Shown piece after piece: positions 25,556 to 35,465 of a stretch of 64,000 nucleotides of DNA. The position numbers and the translations under genes were made by a program. The stretch is from Ectothiorhodospiraceae bacterium BW-2. GTDB taxonomy: Bacteria; Pseudomonadota; Gammaproteobacteria; Thiohalomonadales; Thiohalomonadaceae. The stretch lies in contig CP032507.1 in the NCBI GenBank assembly GCA_008375315.1, forward strand, positions 2,541,001-2,605,000, in the 5' to 3' direction. The notes under the pieces are model-generated. The model saw nothing but the letters and a program-made list of their open reading frames with translations, ran no database searches and was not told where the DNA came from. Numbering within the stretch: the stretch's first letter is position 1; each line of letters begins with the position of its first letter.

Positions 25556-28500
25556 CTACCGTTTGAGCCTCGGGGAGCGGCTCATCGTGATCCGATAGAG
25601 CACCGGAATGACAAAGAGGGTCAAAAGGGTAGAGAAGGCGAGTCCCCAGACGATAGCGGTCGCCACCGGCCCCCAGACCAGCGATTTTCCCCCTAAGCCG
25701 GTAGCGAGCGAGAAGAGTCCGGCAATCGTGGTGAGTGAAGTAATCAGAATCGGAATCACCCGCCGTCTAGCCGCGTAGAGGGTGGCGTGCAGCAGGCTCA
25801 TACCTGCTGCGAGGCGATCATTAGCGGCGGAGATTAAGACAATCGCCGAGTTCACCGCAATGCCGGCGAGCGCCACCACGCCATAGAGGGTGTAGAGGCT
25901 GAGCGGATTGTTGGAGATGATTAATCCTAACACTACGCCGGTAAAGGCTAGCGGCACCGTCACTAAAATCGCCAGCGGCTGAAAATAGCTGTTAAATTGG
26001 GTGCCGAGAATGATGTACATAATGCCCACCCCCATCATAAACAGCACAATAATGTTATCTAGGGCTTCGTTAATATCATCTAGTGCGCCACTAGTATCGA
26101 TCGCTAGATTCGGGTAGTGCGATTGTAGTTCGCGCTCCCAGTAGTCGATAATGGCACCGTTAGCGGCGACCTCATCGGTGATCTTTTTGTCGATATCGGC
26201 TTCGATTGTTATCGCACGGCGGAAGTTGTAGTGGCGGATATTGCCAACTCCCTGAGCACTCTCGACTTGAACTAGCTCTCGTAGCGCGATCTCTCCCCCT
26301 CCGGGTAGTGGTAGGGTGAGTTGTAGCAGTTGGCCAATGTCATCAACATTAGCGGGGCGGCCGCGCACCCGTACCGGCCACTTCTCCCCCTCATACTGTA
26401 CTGAGGCGAGTGCTTCGCCGTCAGTGAGTAGCCGAAGGGTGCGGCGAACGGTCTCGGCGTTCAAACCGACCTGACGAATGGTGTCGTAGTCGGGTCGTAG
26501 CCGTAGCTCCATGCGCCCTGCGACCGCATCATCACTAATATCCTTAATACCGCTCATCTGGAACATGGCGGCCTTTAACCTATCGGCAGCCTGACGAATC
26601 TCGTCATAGTCATCGCCCCGAACCTTGATTTTAACCGGTTTCTCTACCGGCGGGCCGCCAGCTAGTCGTACAAAGGAGATATTGACCGCCCCGGGGATGG
26701 TGAGTACCTCGCTGCGCATCGACTCCATCACCTGATCCACGCTACGCATCCCCGGCTGCTCCGGTAGGAGGCTGACCATTATCTGACCATAGTGTTCGCC
26801 GATAAGAGGGGCGGTTTCAGTAAACGCGATCCCGGCATAGCTGACGACGGCACGGGCATCTTCAGGTTGAAGATAGTGTCTGACTACTCTCTCGACCCGT
26901 TCGCTCTGTTGTAGCGTCTGCGCGAGTGGGGTAGAGGGCTCCATCTCGATAGTGATATAGAAGAGCCGAATCGGATCGGAGGCAAAAAAGTCCATCTTTA
27001 CCACACCACTACTAACGGCGCTAAGAATCGCAATAAACATCAGGAGTGCCGAGATAAGGGTTAGCCTTGGCCAGCGCATCGTCCGTAGTAGCAGACGGGT
27101 ATATTTAATCCTGATCCAGTGGGTCATAGCGGTGCGATAGGGCTGTAGTCGCGACGGGCGGTCTGCTCTACTGCCGTGTTGGGCGACCACATGAGCCGGC
27201 AGGATCCAGTAAGCTTCGATAAGCGATATTGCCAACGATAGGGTTACCACTAGCGGAATCACCATCATAAACTGCCCCAAAATTCCCGGTAGTAGCATGA
27301 GCGGCAGAAAGGCGGCGATAGTGGTTAAGACGGCGGCGGTTATTGGGGCGAAAATCTCTTTAAGCGAGTCGATTGCCGCCTGAAGCCGATCAACGCCGCG
27401 CTGGAGCCGGTAGTAGATCGCCTCGGCCATCACTACCGCATCATCAACCAGCATACCTAGCGCAATCACCACCCCGAGCAGAATCGACTGATTGAGGGTC
27501 TGACCGATAGCGGCTAAGATCCAGAAGGTCGCCGCCAAAATAAACGGAATGCCGATAGAGACCAGCAGTGAGATGCGTGATCCTAAAAATATCCAAGTCA
27601 CCAAGACAACTAGCAGCAGGCCGATGAGGGCATTATTTTGCATAATCTCAATCGCATGACGGGTGGGAATGGTCTGATCGTCAGCCAAAATCAGCCTCAC
27701 ACCGGTCAGTTCGCTCATCTGATTTCTTGTCTCAAGATACTCTTTTATATCGGCCAGAATATCGAGAGTGTTGGTCTGGCTCTTTTTGGTGATACCGAAA
27801 AAGAGGGCGGGTTGGCCTTGGTAGCTGGCGAGATAGGTCGGATCTTCATAGGCTCGTACCACCTCCGCGACCTCATCGAGACGAATTTCACCTCGTGCGG
27901 TGGCAATCGGCATGGCGCCTAAATAGGCAGGATCGGCAGAGGTGCCCAATACCCTAATCAGCCAGCTCTGCTGCTGCTGTTGGGTATCTCCGGCGGCGAT
28001 ATCGCGAAAATTGAGGCTCACGGTATGGGCGATATCGATCGGGGAGAGGCCGAACTCGGTTAACCGTTCGGGAATGAGATTCACTTGCAGCTCCGGATCG
28101 GGTAGGCCGATTTCGGTCACGCCATTGACGCCGGGGAGTCGCTTTAGATCCTTAGTAATGAGTACCCCTTGGCGGCGCAAATTATCATCGAACCGAGGGG
28201 CAGTGACCACCACCATGGCGGTGGGGAAAGCATTGGCAGTGGTGATTTCGTTAATGACCGGATCGAGTGCATCGGTGGGTAGCTCTCGCTGCTTATTCTG
28301 CACCTCGCGGCGCAGATCGTTGAGCCGTTTATCGAAAGTGCGCTCGTCGATCTCATCAAAGCGTACCAAGATGGACGAAAGCCCTTGGCGACTATTACTG
28401 TCAACAAAACGAATGTCGGCTAGGTTCGATATCGCCTCTTCGAGCGGATCGGTGAGCAGCTTCTCCACATCGCTCGCCGCTGCGCCAGGCCAGAGGGTGG

Positions 28501-28636
28501 TAATATTGATCCAGTTAAAGTTAATCTCCGGGTCTTGCTGTCGAGGCAGGTCGAGATAGGCTAGTGTTCCCATCACCAACACCAGCACAAATAGCAGGTT
28601 GGCTAGGACTTGGTTTTGGAACAATTTTTGTAGCAT
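25556..28636 (-). CDS. RND-family efflux pump inner-membrane subunit
   Basis: An AcrB-like proton-driven transporter with the usual duplicated layout: TM1 near the N-terminus (QNQVLANLLFVLVLVM), large periplasmic loops, and TM bundles in both halves. TM4 carries the acidic proton-relay pair in LGMLVDDAVVMAEAI. ATG 28636 (MLQKLFQNQ) fits the family, and the preceding in-frame residues do not. No membrane-fusion protein or outer-membrane channel gene is adjacent, since mnmA lies upstream and mlaA downstream. Partners must be encoded elsewhere. The substrate is unknown. Confidence 0.93.
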   Translation of the reverse strand: MLQKLFQNQVLANLLFVLVLVMGTLAYLDLPRQQDPEINFNWINITTLWPGAAASDVEKLLTDPLEEAISNLADIRFVDSNSRQGLSSILVRFDEIDERTFDKRLNDLRREVQNKQRELPTDALDPVINEITTANAFPTAMVVVTAPRFDDNLRRQGVLITKDLKRLPGVNGVTEIGLPDPELQVNLIPERLTEFGLSPIDIAHTVSLNFRDIAAGDTQQQQQSWLIRVLGTSADPAYLGAMPIATARGEIRLDEVAEVVRAYEDPTYLASYQGQPALFFGITKKSQTNTLDILADIKEYLETRNQMSELTGVRLILADDQTIPTRHAIEIMQNNALIGLLLVVLVTWIFLGSRISLLVSIGIPFILAATFWILAAIGQTLNQSILLGVVIALGMLVDDAVVMAEAIYYRLQRGVDRLQAAIDSLKEIFAPITAAVLTTIAAFLPLMLLPGILGQFMMVIPLVVTLSLAISLIEAYWILPAHVVAQHGSRADRPSRLQPYRTAMTHWIRIKYTRLLLRTMRWPRLTLISALLMFIAILSAVSSGVVKMDFFASDPIRLFYITIEMEPSTPLAQTLQQSERVERVVRHYLQPEDARAVVSYAGIAFTETAPLIGEHYGQIMVSLLPEQPGMRSVDQVMESMRSEVLTIPGAVNISFVRLAGGPPVEKPVKIKVRGDDYDEIRQAADRLKAAMFQMSGIKDISDDAVAGRMELRLRPDYDTIRQVGLNAETVRRTLRLLTDGEALASVQYEGEKWPVRVRGRPANVDDIGQLLQLTLPLPGGGEIALRELVQVESAQGVGNIRHYNFRRAITIEADIDKKITDEVAANGAIIDYWERELQSHYPNLAIDTSGALDDINEALDNIIVLFMMGVGIMYIILGTQFNSYFQPLAILVTVPLAFTGVVLGLIISNNPLSLYTLYGVVALAGIAVNSAIVLISAANDRLAAGMSLLHATLYAARRRVIPILITSLTTIAGLFSLATGLGGKSLVWGPVATAIVWGLAFSTLLTLFVIPVLYRITMSRSPRLKR

Positions 28637-28737
28637 GATTTTGCTCTCTATCCTCTCAATAATTGCGTTGCCACAATTTGCCATCAGACCGTTGCCAGCC
28701 ATGCAATGTTACCCCATCCGCTGGGTGCCCATATTAC

Positions 28738-29835
28738 TTAGTCTATGCCGCGCTCAATAATCGCCCCGCCAAGAGTTATCTCTCCTTGGTAGAAGACGAT
28801 AGATTGCCCCGATGTGACGGCTCGTTGTGGTGAGTCGAAGTCGATCCGCCACTGTTGTGGGTCGAGCGCCGTTATGGTACAGGGTTGATCTGCCTGTCGA
28901 TAGCGAATTTTGGCCTGACACCGAAGCGGCAGAGCCGGAGGGGTGGGGCTAATCCAGTGTTGTTGGGTGGCGATGAGCGCTGAATAGAAGAGTCGTGGGT
29001 GGTGATACCCCTGCACCACTACGAGCCGATTATGGGTTAAATCTTTGGCGGCGACAAACCACGGCTCCTCGGGATAGCCCTTTAGTCCACCGATGCCTAA
29101 CCCCTGCCGCTGACCGATGGTGTAGAACATTAGCCCCTGATGCTGACCAATGACCGCACCCGTTTCGGTCACTATCTCCCCAGGCTGGGCGGGTAGGTAG
29201 CGTTGCAGAAAGTCACTAAACCGCCGTTCACCGATAAAGCAGATGCCGGTACTATCCCTTTTTTGGCTAGTGGCTAACTCTGCTTCGGTTGCGAATTGAC
29301 GCACTTCGGGTTTGGTTAGCTCTCCTAGGGGGAAGAGCGAATGGCTGAGTTGATATTGATTCAGGGCGTGGAGAAAATAGCTCTGATCTTTATGACTATC
29401 GACCCCTTTCAGTAGCTGCCACTCCCCATCGCGGTAGCGGGTGCGGGCGTAGTGGCCGGTGGCGATCTTATCGGCTCCTAACGATAGGGCATAGTCGAGA
29501 AAGGCACGAAATTTAATCTCTTTATTGCATAAAATATCGGGGTTGGGGGTACGACCGACGCGATACTCTGCTAAAAAGTGCTCAAAAACCCGATCCCAAT
29601 ACTCGCTAGCGAAGTTTATGGTCAGTAGCTCCAGCTCTAGCTGTTTTGCCACTGCCGTTGCATCGGTGAGATCAACTGCAGCAGCGCAGTAGTCGTCGCG
29701 GTCATCCTCCTCCCAGTTTTTCATAAATAGCCCCCGCAGCGAGTATCCCTGCGCTTGCAGTAACAGCGCGGCGACGGAGGAGTCCACCCCGCCCGACATA
29801 CCGATAATTAACTTGAGTTTGGAGGGCGTAGCCAC
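28738..29835 (-). CDS. mnmA: tRNA-specific 2-thiouridylase MnmA
   Basis: MnmA adds sulfur to U34 of tRNA-Glu, -Gln and -Lys using ATP and a sulfur relay. The PP-loop is clear ([11 protein letters not shown]). The two catalytic cysteines lie in ILCNKEIKF and [12 protein letters not shown], and GHYARTRY is the usual tRNA-contact region. At 365 residues it is full length. It follows the coiled-coil gene by 14 bases. Confidence 0.97.
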   Translation of the reverse strand: MATPSKLKLIIGMSGGVDSSVAALLLQAQGYSLRGLFMKNWEEDDRDDYCAAAVDLTDATAVAKQLELELLTINFASEYWDRVFEHFLAEYRVGRTPNPDILCNKEIKFRAFLDYALSLGADKIATGHYARTRYRDGEWQLLKGVDSHKDQSYFLHALNQYQLSHSLFPLGELTKPEVRQFATEAELATSQKRDSTGICFIGERRFSDFLQRYLPAQPGEIVTETGAVIGQHQGLMFYTIGQRQGLGIGGLKGYPEEPWFVAAKDLTHNRLVVVQGYHHPRLFYSALIATQQHWISPTPPALPLRCQAKIRYRQADQPCTITALDPQQWRIDFDSPQRAVTSGQSIVFYQGEITLGGAIIERGID

Positions 29836-29849
29836 TGCTGTTAATTGCT

Positions 29850-30557
29850 CTATACGGGCCAGAGGCGCAATATCGCAACGACCAATCCTCCTATTCCCAT
29901 GGAGGTGGCAAAAAACCAGCGCATTTGGGTTTTAATCTCTTGATGGATGGCTACAATCTCTTGGTGCTGCTGATCGAGCCGCTTTTCGATCTGTTCAAAG
30001 CGCAGATTGAATTGCTTTTCCTGCCTCTCAAAGCGTTTATCTAGCTGTTCGGCTTGCATCTCAAAGCGTTTATCTAGCTGTTCGGCTTGCATCTCAAAGC
30101 GTTTATCTAGCTGTTCGGCTTGCATCTCAAAGCGCTTATCGATCTGCTCAAAGCGCTTCTCCATCTGCTCAAAACGCTTCTCCATCTGCTCGGTTAACAT
30201 CTCAAAGCGTCTATCCATCTGATCTAAGCGTTTATCCATCTGATCTAAGCGTTTATCCATCTGATCTAAGCGTTTATCCATCTGATCTAAGCGTTTATCG
30301 ATCTGCTCAAAGCGCTTATCTATCTGTTCGAAACGCTTCTCCATCTGGTTGATTAACATCTCAAAGCGCTTATCCATCTGCACGAAGCCCTGTTCCATCA
30401 ACTCTCGTTGATGAAGTAGCTCCTGCTCTACGCGAGCCATGCGTTCGCGTATATCCATCTCATAACGGACATTGGCATTTTTTTGCCACGGCTGCTGTTG
30501 CAGCTTTTGATCAATTAGGGAGGCTATCTGTTCTAAATCTTCAACGGCTAGTGACAT
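29850..30557 (-). CDS. coiled-coil protein with tandem heptad and hendecad repeats and a C-terminal membrane anchor
   Basis: A 235-residue protein that is mostly one long coiled coil and resembles DUF1640-type anchored coiled coils. The centre has four exact-type heptads KRLDQMD, and further on three or more 11-residue units [11 protein letters not shown], with [14 protein letters not shown] variants between. The C-terminus has one hydrophobic segment ([18 protein letters not shown]). Heptads favour left-handed and hendecads right-handed supercoils, so the rod should change twist along its length. It sits between polA and mnmA. The function is not recognisable. Confidence 0.85.
   Translation of the reverse strand: MSLAVEDLEQIASLIDQKLQQQPWQKNANVRYEMDIRERMARVEQELLHQRELMEQGFVQMDKRFEMLINQMEKRFEQIDKRFEQIDKRLDQMDKRLDQMDKRLDQMDKRLDQMDRRFEMLTEQMEKRFEQMEKRFEQIDKRFEMQAEQLDKRFEMQAEQLDKRFEMQAEQLDKRFERQEKQFNLRFEQIEKRLDQQHQEIVAIHQEIKTQMRWFFATSMGIGGLVVAILRLWPV
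30028..30126 (-). repeat. three exact 33-bp tandem repeats (hendecad-coding)
   Basis: Units 30028-30060, 30061-30093 and 30094-30126 are identical. Each encodes the 11-residue unit [11 protein letters not shown] (rotated) in the coiled-coil gene. Exact identity points to recent expansion or gene conversion, so copy number may vary between strains. Confidence 0.92.
30220..30303 (-). repeat. four 21-bp tandem repeats (heptad-coding)
   Basis: Units start at 30220, 30241, 30262 and 30283. The first three are identical and the fourth differs at one base. Each encodes a KRLDQMD heptad in the same coiled-coil gene as the 33-bp array. Confidence 0.9.
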
Positions 30558-30583
30558 CTGATTTTTACTCCTAAAGGTGGAAG

Positions 30584-33292
30584 TTAGTGTGCTTCATCCC
30601 AATTCTCGCCATGGCCACACTCAACCTTTAACGGCACTCGTAGCTCGGCTGCGCTCTCCATGAGTTGGGTAAGGGTGGCGGTAGTGCTCTCTAACGCTGT
30701 TTTGGGCAGTTCAAACACCAATTCGTCATGAACCTGCATGAGTAGTTGGGTGGTGCTCTCTTGTTGAGATAACCAGTGGCCGACTTTGAGCATGGCTCGT
30801 TTAATAATATCGGCTGCCGTGCCTTGCATCGGGGCGTTAATCGCTGTCCGTTCGGCATATTGGCGGCGGGCGGCGTTGCGGGAGTGAATTTCCGGCAGGT
30901 AGAGGCGACGGCCAAACAGAGTTTCGACATAGCCCTGCTCTCGTGCCAGTTCACGGGTACGATCCATATAGGCTTTGACGCCAGGATAGCGGCTAAAGTA
31001 GAGATTGATATAGTCTTGCGCTGCATTGCGCTCTATGCCGAGCTGTTTGGCTAGACCAAAGGCCGACATACCGTAAATTAGCCCAAAATTGATCGCCTTG
31101 GCACTGCGGCGCTGCTCGTAGGTAACCTGATCGAGTGCGGTGGCAAAGAGTTCGGCGGCGGTGGCGCGGTGGATATCTTCGCCGGCATGAAAGGCGGCAA
31201 CTAGTCCGCTATCTTGCGATAGGTGGGCCATAATTCGCAGCTCGATTTGGGAGTAGTCGGCGGCGAGGAGGTAGTGGTCTGGTGGGGCGATAAAGGCTTG
31301 ACGAATCCGCCGCCCCTCTGGAGTACGAATCGGAATATTTTGTAAATTGGGATCGGAGGAGGAGAGCCGACCCGTCGCCGCGACCGCTTGATGGTAGGAG
31401 GTGTGAACTCTTCCGGTGGTTGGGTTAACCATCTTTGGCAGCTTGTCGGTATAGGTCGATTTGAGTTTGGCGAGCGAACGGTGTTGTAGAATTAGCTGCG
31501 GCAGTTCGTAGTCGAGTGCGAGCTCTTGGAGTACCTCCTCAGCAGTCGAAGGCTGCCCCTTGGGGGTCTTTTTCAGGATGGGTAGCGACTGCTTTTCGAA
31601 CAGAAGCGCTTGAATCTGTTTGGGGGAGGCGGGGTTAAAGGGTTCGCCGGCGGCGTCGAATAGCTGCTGCTCTAGTCGGGCTAGCTTCTCGGTGAGCTCT
31701 AGGCTCTGCTGCCGGAGCAGAGAGGTATCGATTAATACGCCGTGGTGCTCCATCTTTACGAGTAGCGGTAGAAGTGGCAGCTCTAGCTCGCGGTAGAGCT
31801 GTTGCAGTGTCGGTTCGGCGGCCAATTTGGGGCTTAGCTGCTGCTGTAGGGCTAGGGTGACTGCCGCATCTTCAGCGGCATAGGGGGCCGCTTGGGATAG
31901 CGCTACTTCGGCAAACCCTATCTGTTTCGCCCCCTTACCGGCGACCTCTTGGTAACTAATGGTCTTATAACCGAGATATTTTAGCGCTAACGAATCCATA
32001 TCGTGACGGCTCGCGGTGCTGTCGAGTAGATAGGATTGCAGCATCGTGTCATCGCCAATGCCGCGCAGGGTGATGCCGTGGTTGCGTAGAATATGGCTAT
32101 CGTACTTCAGGTTTTGGCCACATTTAAGCGGGGTCTCACCCTCTAGCAGCGGCTTAAACTGGGCTAGTACAGCGTCCCGATTGAGTTGGTGCTCGCTTCC
32201 GGCACCGCTATGGGCTAGGGGGAGATAGGCCGCCCGATTAGGGGCGGTCGCGATGGCGATGCCGACAATGCGGCCATCAATATAGTCTAATGAGGTGGTT
32301 TCGGTATCAAACGCAAACTGTTCGCACTGGTTTAGTTCGGTTAGCCACTGCTGTAGCGCCTCCTCGGTAGTAATTAGCGGATAGCTTTGGGGGTCGATAG
32401 GGAGGGGCGAGCTAGTCTCTTCACTGCCACTCTCTAGTAGCTCTTTAAGCCAGCTTTTAAACTCAAACCGCTGGTAGAGCTGCCGTAGCTGTTGGGTGTC
32501 GGGTGGTTGTCGGGCTGTTAGCGAGCGCCATTGGCCCCCTAAATCGACATCACAGCGAATGGTCACCAGTTGTCGCGCCAGCGCTAGCTGCGGTAGGTGG
32601 CTGCGCAGACTCTCTCCCACTTTGCCCTTAATCTCTGCGGCATGATCTATTAAGGTATCGAGGGAGCCGTAGTGCTGTAGCCACTTCGCCGCCGTCTTTT
32701 CACCCACTTTGGGGATACCGGGGACATTGTCGCTACTATCCCCCATGAGTGCTAGATAGCCGATAATCTGCTCTGGTAGGACACCAAATCTCTCTACGAC
32801 GCCTTGGGTGTCGGTTATGCTCCCTTTCATGGTGTCGATGAGGGTGATGTGGTCACTGACTAGCTGCGCCATATCTTTATCACCGCTAGAGATGATCACG
32901 CTCTGGCCATCGGCCTCTGCTCGACGGGCTAGGGTGCCGATGACATCGTCCGCCTCGACCCCGGCGATCACAAAGAGCGGCAGGCCAGCTGCCGTGAGTG
33001 CTTGGTGTAGGGGGGCAATTTGAGCACGCAGCTCGTCGGGCATCGCCGAACGGGTCGCTTTGTAGTCGCTATAGAGCTCATCACGAAAGGTTTTGCCGGG
33101 GGCATCGAAGACGACTGCTATCTGTTGTGGCTGGTAGTGCTGTTGCAGCTTGCGCACCATGTTGATAACACCGTAGATGGCACCGGTCGGCTCACCGGCA
33201 GAGTTGCTGAGCTGCGGCATGGCGTGGAAGGCGCGATAGAGGTAGGAGCTGCCATCAATTAAGATGAGTGGTGTGGTCATGGTCATCGTCAT
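30584..33292 (-). CDS. polA: DNA polymerase I
   Basis: Full-length Pol I (902 residues). It has an N-terminal 5'-3' exonuclease (ILIDGSSYLYRAFHA; GVEADDVIGTLA; GDKDMAQLV), then a 3'-5' exonuclease with intact catalytic residues (FAFDTETTSLD), so proofreading is expected. The family A polymerase follows, with motif A DYSQIELRIMAHLS, motif B RRSAKAINFGLIYGMS and motif C MQVHDELVFE. It acts in Okazaki fragment processing and repair. Three in-frame ATGs are clustered at the start. It begins 3 bases after the chemoreceptor stop. Confidence 0.98.
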   Translation of the reverse strand: MTMTMTTPLILIDGSSYLYRAFHAMPQLSNSAGEPTGAIYGVINMVRKLQQHYQPQQIAVVFDAPGKTFRDELYSDYKATRSAMPDELRAQIAPLHQALTAAGLPLFVIAGVEADDVIGTLARRAEADGQSVIISSGDKDMAQLVSDHITLIDTMKGSITDTQGVVERFGVLPEQIIGYLALMGDSSDNVPGIPKVGEKTAAKWLQHYGSLDTLIDHAAEIKGKVGESLRSHLPQLALARQLVTIRCDVDLGGQWRSLTARQPPDTQQLRQLYQRFEFKSWLKELLESGSEETSSPLPIDPQSYPLITTEEALQQWLTELNQCEQFAFDTETTSLDYIDGRIVGIAIATAPNRAAYLPLAHSGAGSEHQLNRDAVLAQFKPLLEGETPLKCGQNLKYDSHILRNHGITLRGIGDDTMLQSYLLDSTASRHDMDSLALKYLGYKTISYQEVAGKGAKQIGFAEVALSQAAPYAAEDAAVTLALQQQLSPKLAAEPTLQQLYRELELPLLPLLVKMEHHGVLIDTSLLRQQSLELTEKLARLEQQLFDAAGEPFNPASPKQIQALLFEKQSLPILKKTPKGQPSTAEEVLQELALDYELPQLILQHRSLAKLKSTYTDKLPKMVNPTTGRVHTSYHQAVAATGRLSSSDPNLQNIPIRTPEGRRIRQAFIAPPDHYLLAADYSQIELRIMAHLSQDSGLVAAFHAGEDIHRATAAELFATALDQVTYEQRRSAKAINFGLIYGMSAFGLAKQLGIERNAAQDYINLYFSRYPGVKAYMDRTRELAREQGYVETLFGRRLYLPEIHSRNAARRQYAERTAINAPMQGTAADIIKRAMLKVGHWLSQQESTTQLLMQVHDELVFELPKTALESTTATLTQLMESAAELRVPLKVECGHGENWDEAH

Positions 33293-33295
33293 CGT

Positions 33296-34894
33296 TTAAT
33301 GGATGCGATATTGACGAATGAGTTCGACTAGACGGTTAATCTCCCGATTAATCTCATCGGTTGCGCCGACCGATTCGTGCGCTTTCTCGGTGGTGGTGTG
33401 GGCAATGTCGGCGATATGGACGATATTGCGGTCGATATCCTGACTGACGGTACTCTGTTCGCTAGTCGCCTGTACAATTTGGCTATTCATTTGGGCGATG
33501 GTATCGACAGCGACGACAATCTGCTGTAGCACCTCGCCCGCTTTATGGGTCTCGGTGACACTGCTGTTGGTCAGTTCGCGGCTGGTCTGCATCGCGCTGA
33601 CCGCATGTTGGGACTGATTTTGCAGCCGTTCGATAATTTGCCGAATCTCCTCGGTTGACTGCTGGGTCTTTTGCGCTAGGGTACGAACCTCATCGGCGAC
33701 CACGGCGAAGCCGCGCCCCTGCTCTCCGGCGCGAGCGGCCTCAATGGCGGCGTTGAGCGCTAGTAGGTTGGTCTGTTCGGCAATTCCGGTAATCACCTCT
33801 AGGACATGGCCGACCTGTTGGGCATCGGTTTCGAGTTTGGCCATCACCTCGGCGGCATGGCCAATCTCATTGGCTAGGGAGGAGATGCGTGTGACGGTAC
33901 TGTTCACAACTTGACTCCCCTCTTCGGCAGAGTGTTTGGCACTGTGGGCCTGCTCTGAGGCGCTGACCGCCTGTGAGGAGACCTCCTGCACCGAGACTGC
34001 CATCTGATTCATCGCGGTGGCGACCTTATCGAGCTCCTGCTGCTGTTGCCGTACCCCCGCTTCAGTCTGAGAGAGCATACCGCTGACGGCACGGTTATCG
34101 TTATCGATACGCTCTGAGATCTCGCTAACCTGTCGTAGTAGATCTTCGGTGCGCTGTAGCATCTCGTTATAGGCGGTAATAATCGCTCCAATCTCATCGT
34201 CATCAAAATTGCTCTGTAGCCGACCGGTGTAGTCCCCTTGGCGGACGGTCGCTAGGTGGTTGCGTAGCTGCTCAATCGGTCGCATTAACACCTGCGTCCC
34301 GAAGATACGGCCAAAGATAACCAGAATTAAGATCGAACCGGCGGTGAACATAACCACATTGAGCTTAAGGGCTTGAACCTCATTGGCGGTTTTGGTCATC
34401 ATGACGACCGCTTGATGCATCTCTTTTAAGATAAGCGGCGACTGCTGGTGGATCTGGCGGTAGCTGTCGGTGGTGGGGTGGTCGATGTGGGCTAAAATGA
34501 CCTGTTTATAGTCGCGCCATAAGCTCTCAACCCGCTGCATCTGTTTAAGGGTGGCGCTATCGGTAATGGGGTAGAGATTCTGTGTCGGATCGCCCTCTAG
34601 CAGGCTGCGGTGCGACTTCTCAAACAGCTCGATGCTCTCCATCACTTCGTTGCGATTGGCGATCTCTTGGGCGATTAACAGCGCCTCTTTGGCCATTCGT
34701 TGGCTGAGCATTCGCTGTTGACCGGCGATATTGACCGAGTTGGCATCGCTCCCCATCGATAGATAGAGCACGGCCACTGAGGTGAAGGCAAATAGAAAGA
34801 TAACGATATAGGTAAACAGAAACTGTGAGGCGATAGAGTGAATACCGATGCCGCGCATGGTTTGCTGCATGAATAGACCGAGTTGACGACCCAT
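33296..34894 (-). CDS. methyl-accepting chemotaxis protein with PilJ/NarX-like sensor domain
   Basis: Domains in order: TM1 (~22-44), a short periplasmic PilJ-type domain, TM2 (~175-195), HAMP, and a complete MCP signalling domain with the conserved hairpin tip ([24 protein letters not shown]). The periplasmic segment begins [18 protein letters not shown], which resembles the P-box of NarX-type nitrate sensors. A PilJ-domain receptor in Pseudomonas (McpN) is known to bind nitrate, so nitrate sensing is plausible but unproven. No che genes are adjacent. Confidence 0.92.
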   Translation of the reverse strand: MGRQLGLFMQQTMRGIGIHSIASQFLFTYIVIFLFAFTSVAVLYLSMGSDANSVNIAGQQRMLSQRMAKEALLIAQEIANRNEVMESIELFEKSHRSLLEGDPTQNLYPITDSATLKQMQRVESLWRDYKQVILAHIDHPTTDSYRQIHQQSPLILKEMHQAVVMMTKTANEVQALKLNVVMFTAGSILILVIFGRIFGTQVLMRPIEQLRNHLATVRQGDYTGRLQSNFDDDEIGAIITAYNEMLQRTEDLLRQVSEISERIDNDNRAVSGMLSQTEAGVRQQQQELDKVATAMNQMAVSVQEVSSQAVSASEQAHSAKHSAEEGSQVVNSTVTRISSLANEIGHAAEVMAKLETDAQQVGHVLEVITGIAEQTNLLALNAAIEAARAGEQGRGFAVVADEVRTLAQKTQQSTEEIRQIIERLQNQSQHAVSAMQTSRELTNSSVTETHKAGEVLQQIVVAVDTIAQMNSQIVQATSEQSTVSQDIDRNIVHIADIAHTTTEKAHESVGATDEINREINRLVELIRQYRIH

Positions 34895-34942
34895 GAGACT
34901 CTCCTTGGATTATCGGGGCTAGGGGATAGAATGAGAGAGGCG

Positions 34943-35446
34943 TTAGAGCTCCATCTCTAAATCGTCGCGAAGGGTATCGAGCCCCGCCTTAGCACACGCC
35001 TCATCGGTCTCACCGGCGGGGGCACCGCTCACCCCGATAGCACCGAGTAGCTGGCCGCCACCGCCATGAATAGGCACGCCTCCAGCCGACATCACTAGCC
35101 CGTCAACTCGGCCAACGGCGCTATTAGCTCGCTCGGTGAGCGCTGAGGTGGGGGCATTGAAATTGGCGGCGGTATAGGCCTTCATTTGGCTAATTTGGAG
35201 CGATATGGGGGCGGCGAGGGTGTCTCGTAGCTGCACCTGTAGCGTACCGTCGCGGTCAACGATGGCGACTGAGATATGAATCCCCTCCTTGCGACAGGCG
35301 TTGATGGTGCCTTGGGCTATCTTTTGAGCACTGTCGAGTGAGAGGCGGATGAGCTCGATCGCCAGTGGCTCTTCGGCCAGTGTGGGTGCTGTGTGGAGGG
35401 TAAGTAGTAGCGGTAGTGCGGTTAAGCCGGTGTTAAGGCTTTTCAT
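34943..35446 (-). CDS. GlcG/HbpS-family secreted protein
   Basis: A 167-residue protein with an N-terminal signal peptide (LTALPLLLTLHTAPTLAEE) followed by a GlcG/HbpS fold. The family-typical stretches are VAIVDRDGTLQVQLR, KAYTAANFNAPTS, SAGGVPIHGGGQLLGAIGVSG without its middle glycine run, and DEACAKAGLD. Some members bind heme in the periplasm. AAGGAG lies at good distance from ATG 35446. It is immediately upstream of the chemoreceptor gene, so it might feed that sensor, but this is inference. Confidence 0.85.
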   Translation of the reverse strand: MKSLNTGLTALPLLLTLHTAPTLAEEPLAIELIRLSLDSAQKIAQGTINACRKEGIHISVAIVDRDGTLQVQLRDTLAAPISLQISQMKAYTAANFNAPTSALTERANSAVGRVDGLVMSAGGVPIHGGGGQLLGAIGVSGAPAGETDEACAKAGLDTLRDDLEMEL

Positions 35447-35465
35447 TAGGGTAGCTCCTTAAGTT

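Noticed and set aside
30028-30303. Regularly spaced repeats that might suggest a CRISPR array
   Set aside because: The repeats are directly adjacent without unique spacers and are in-frame codons of a coiled-coil protein.
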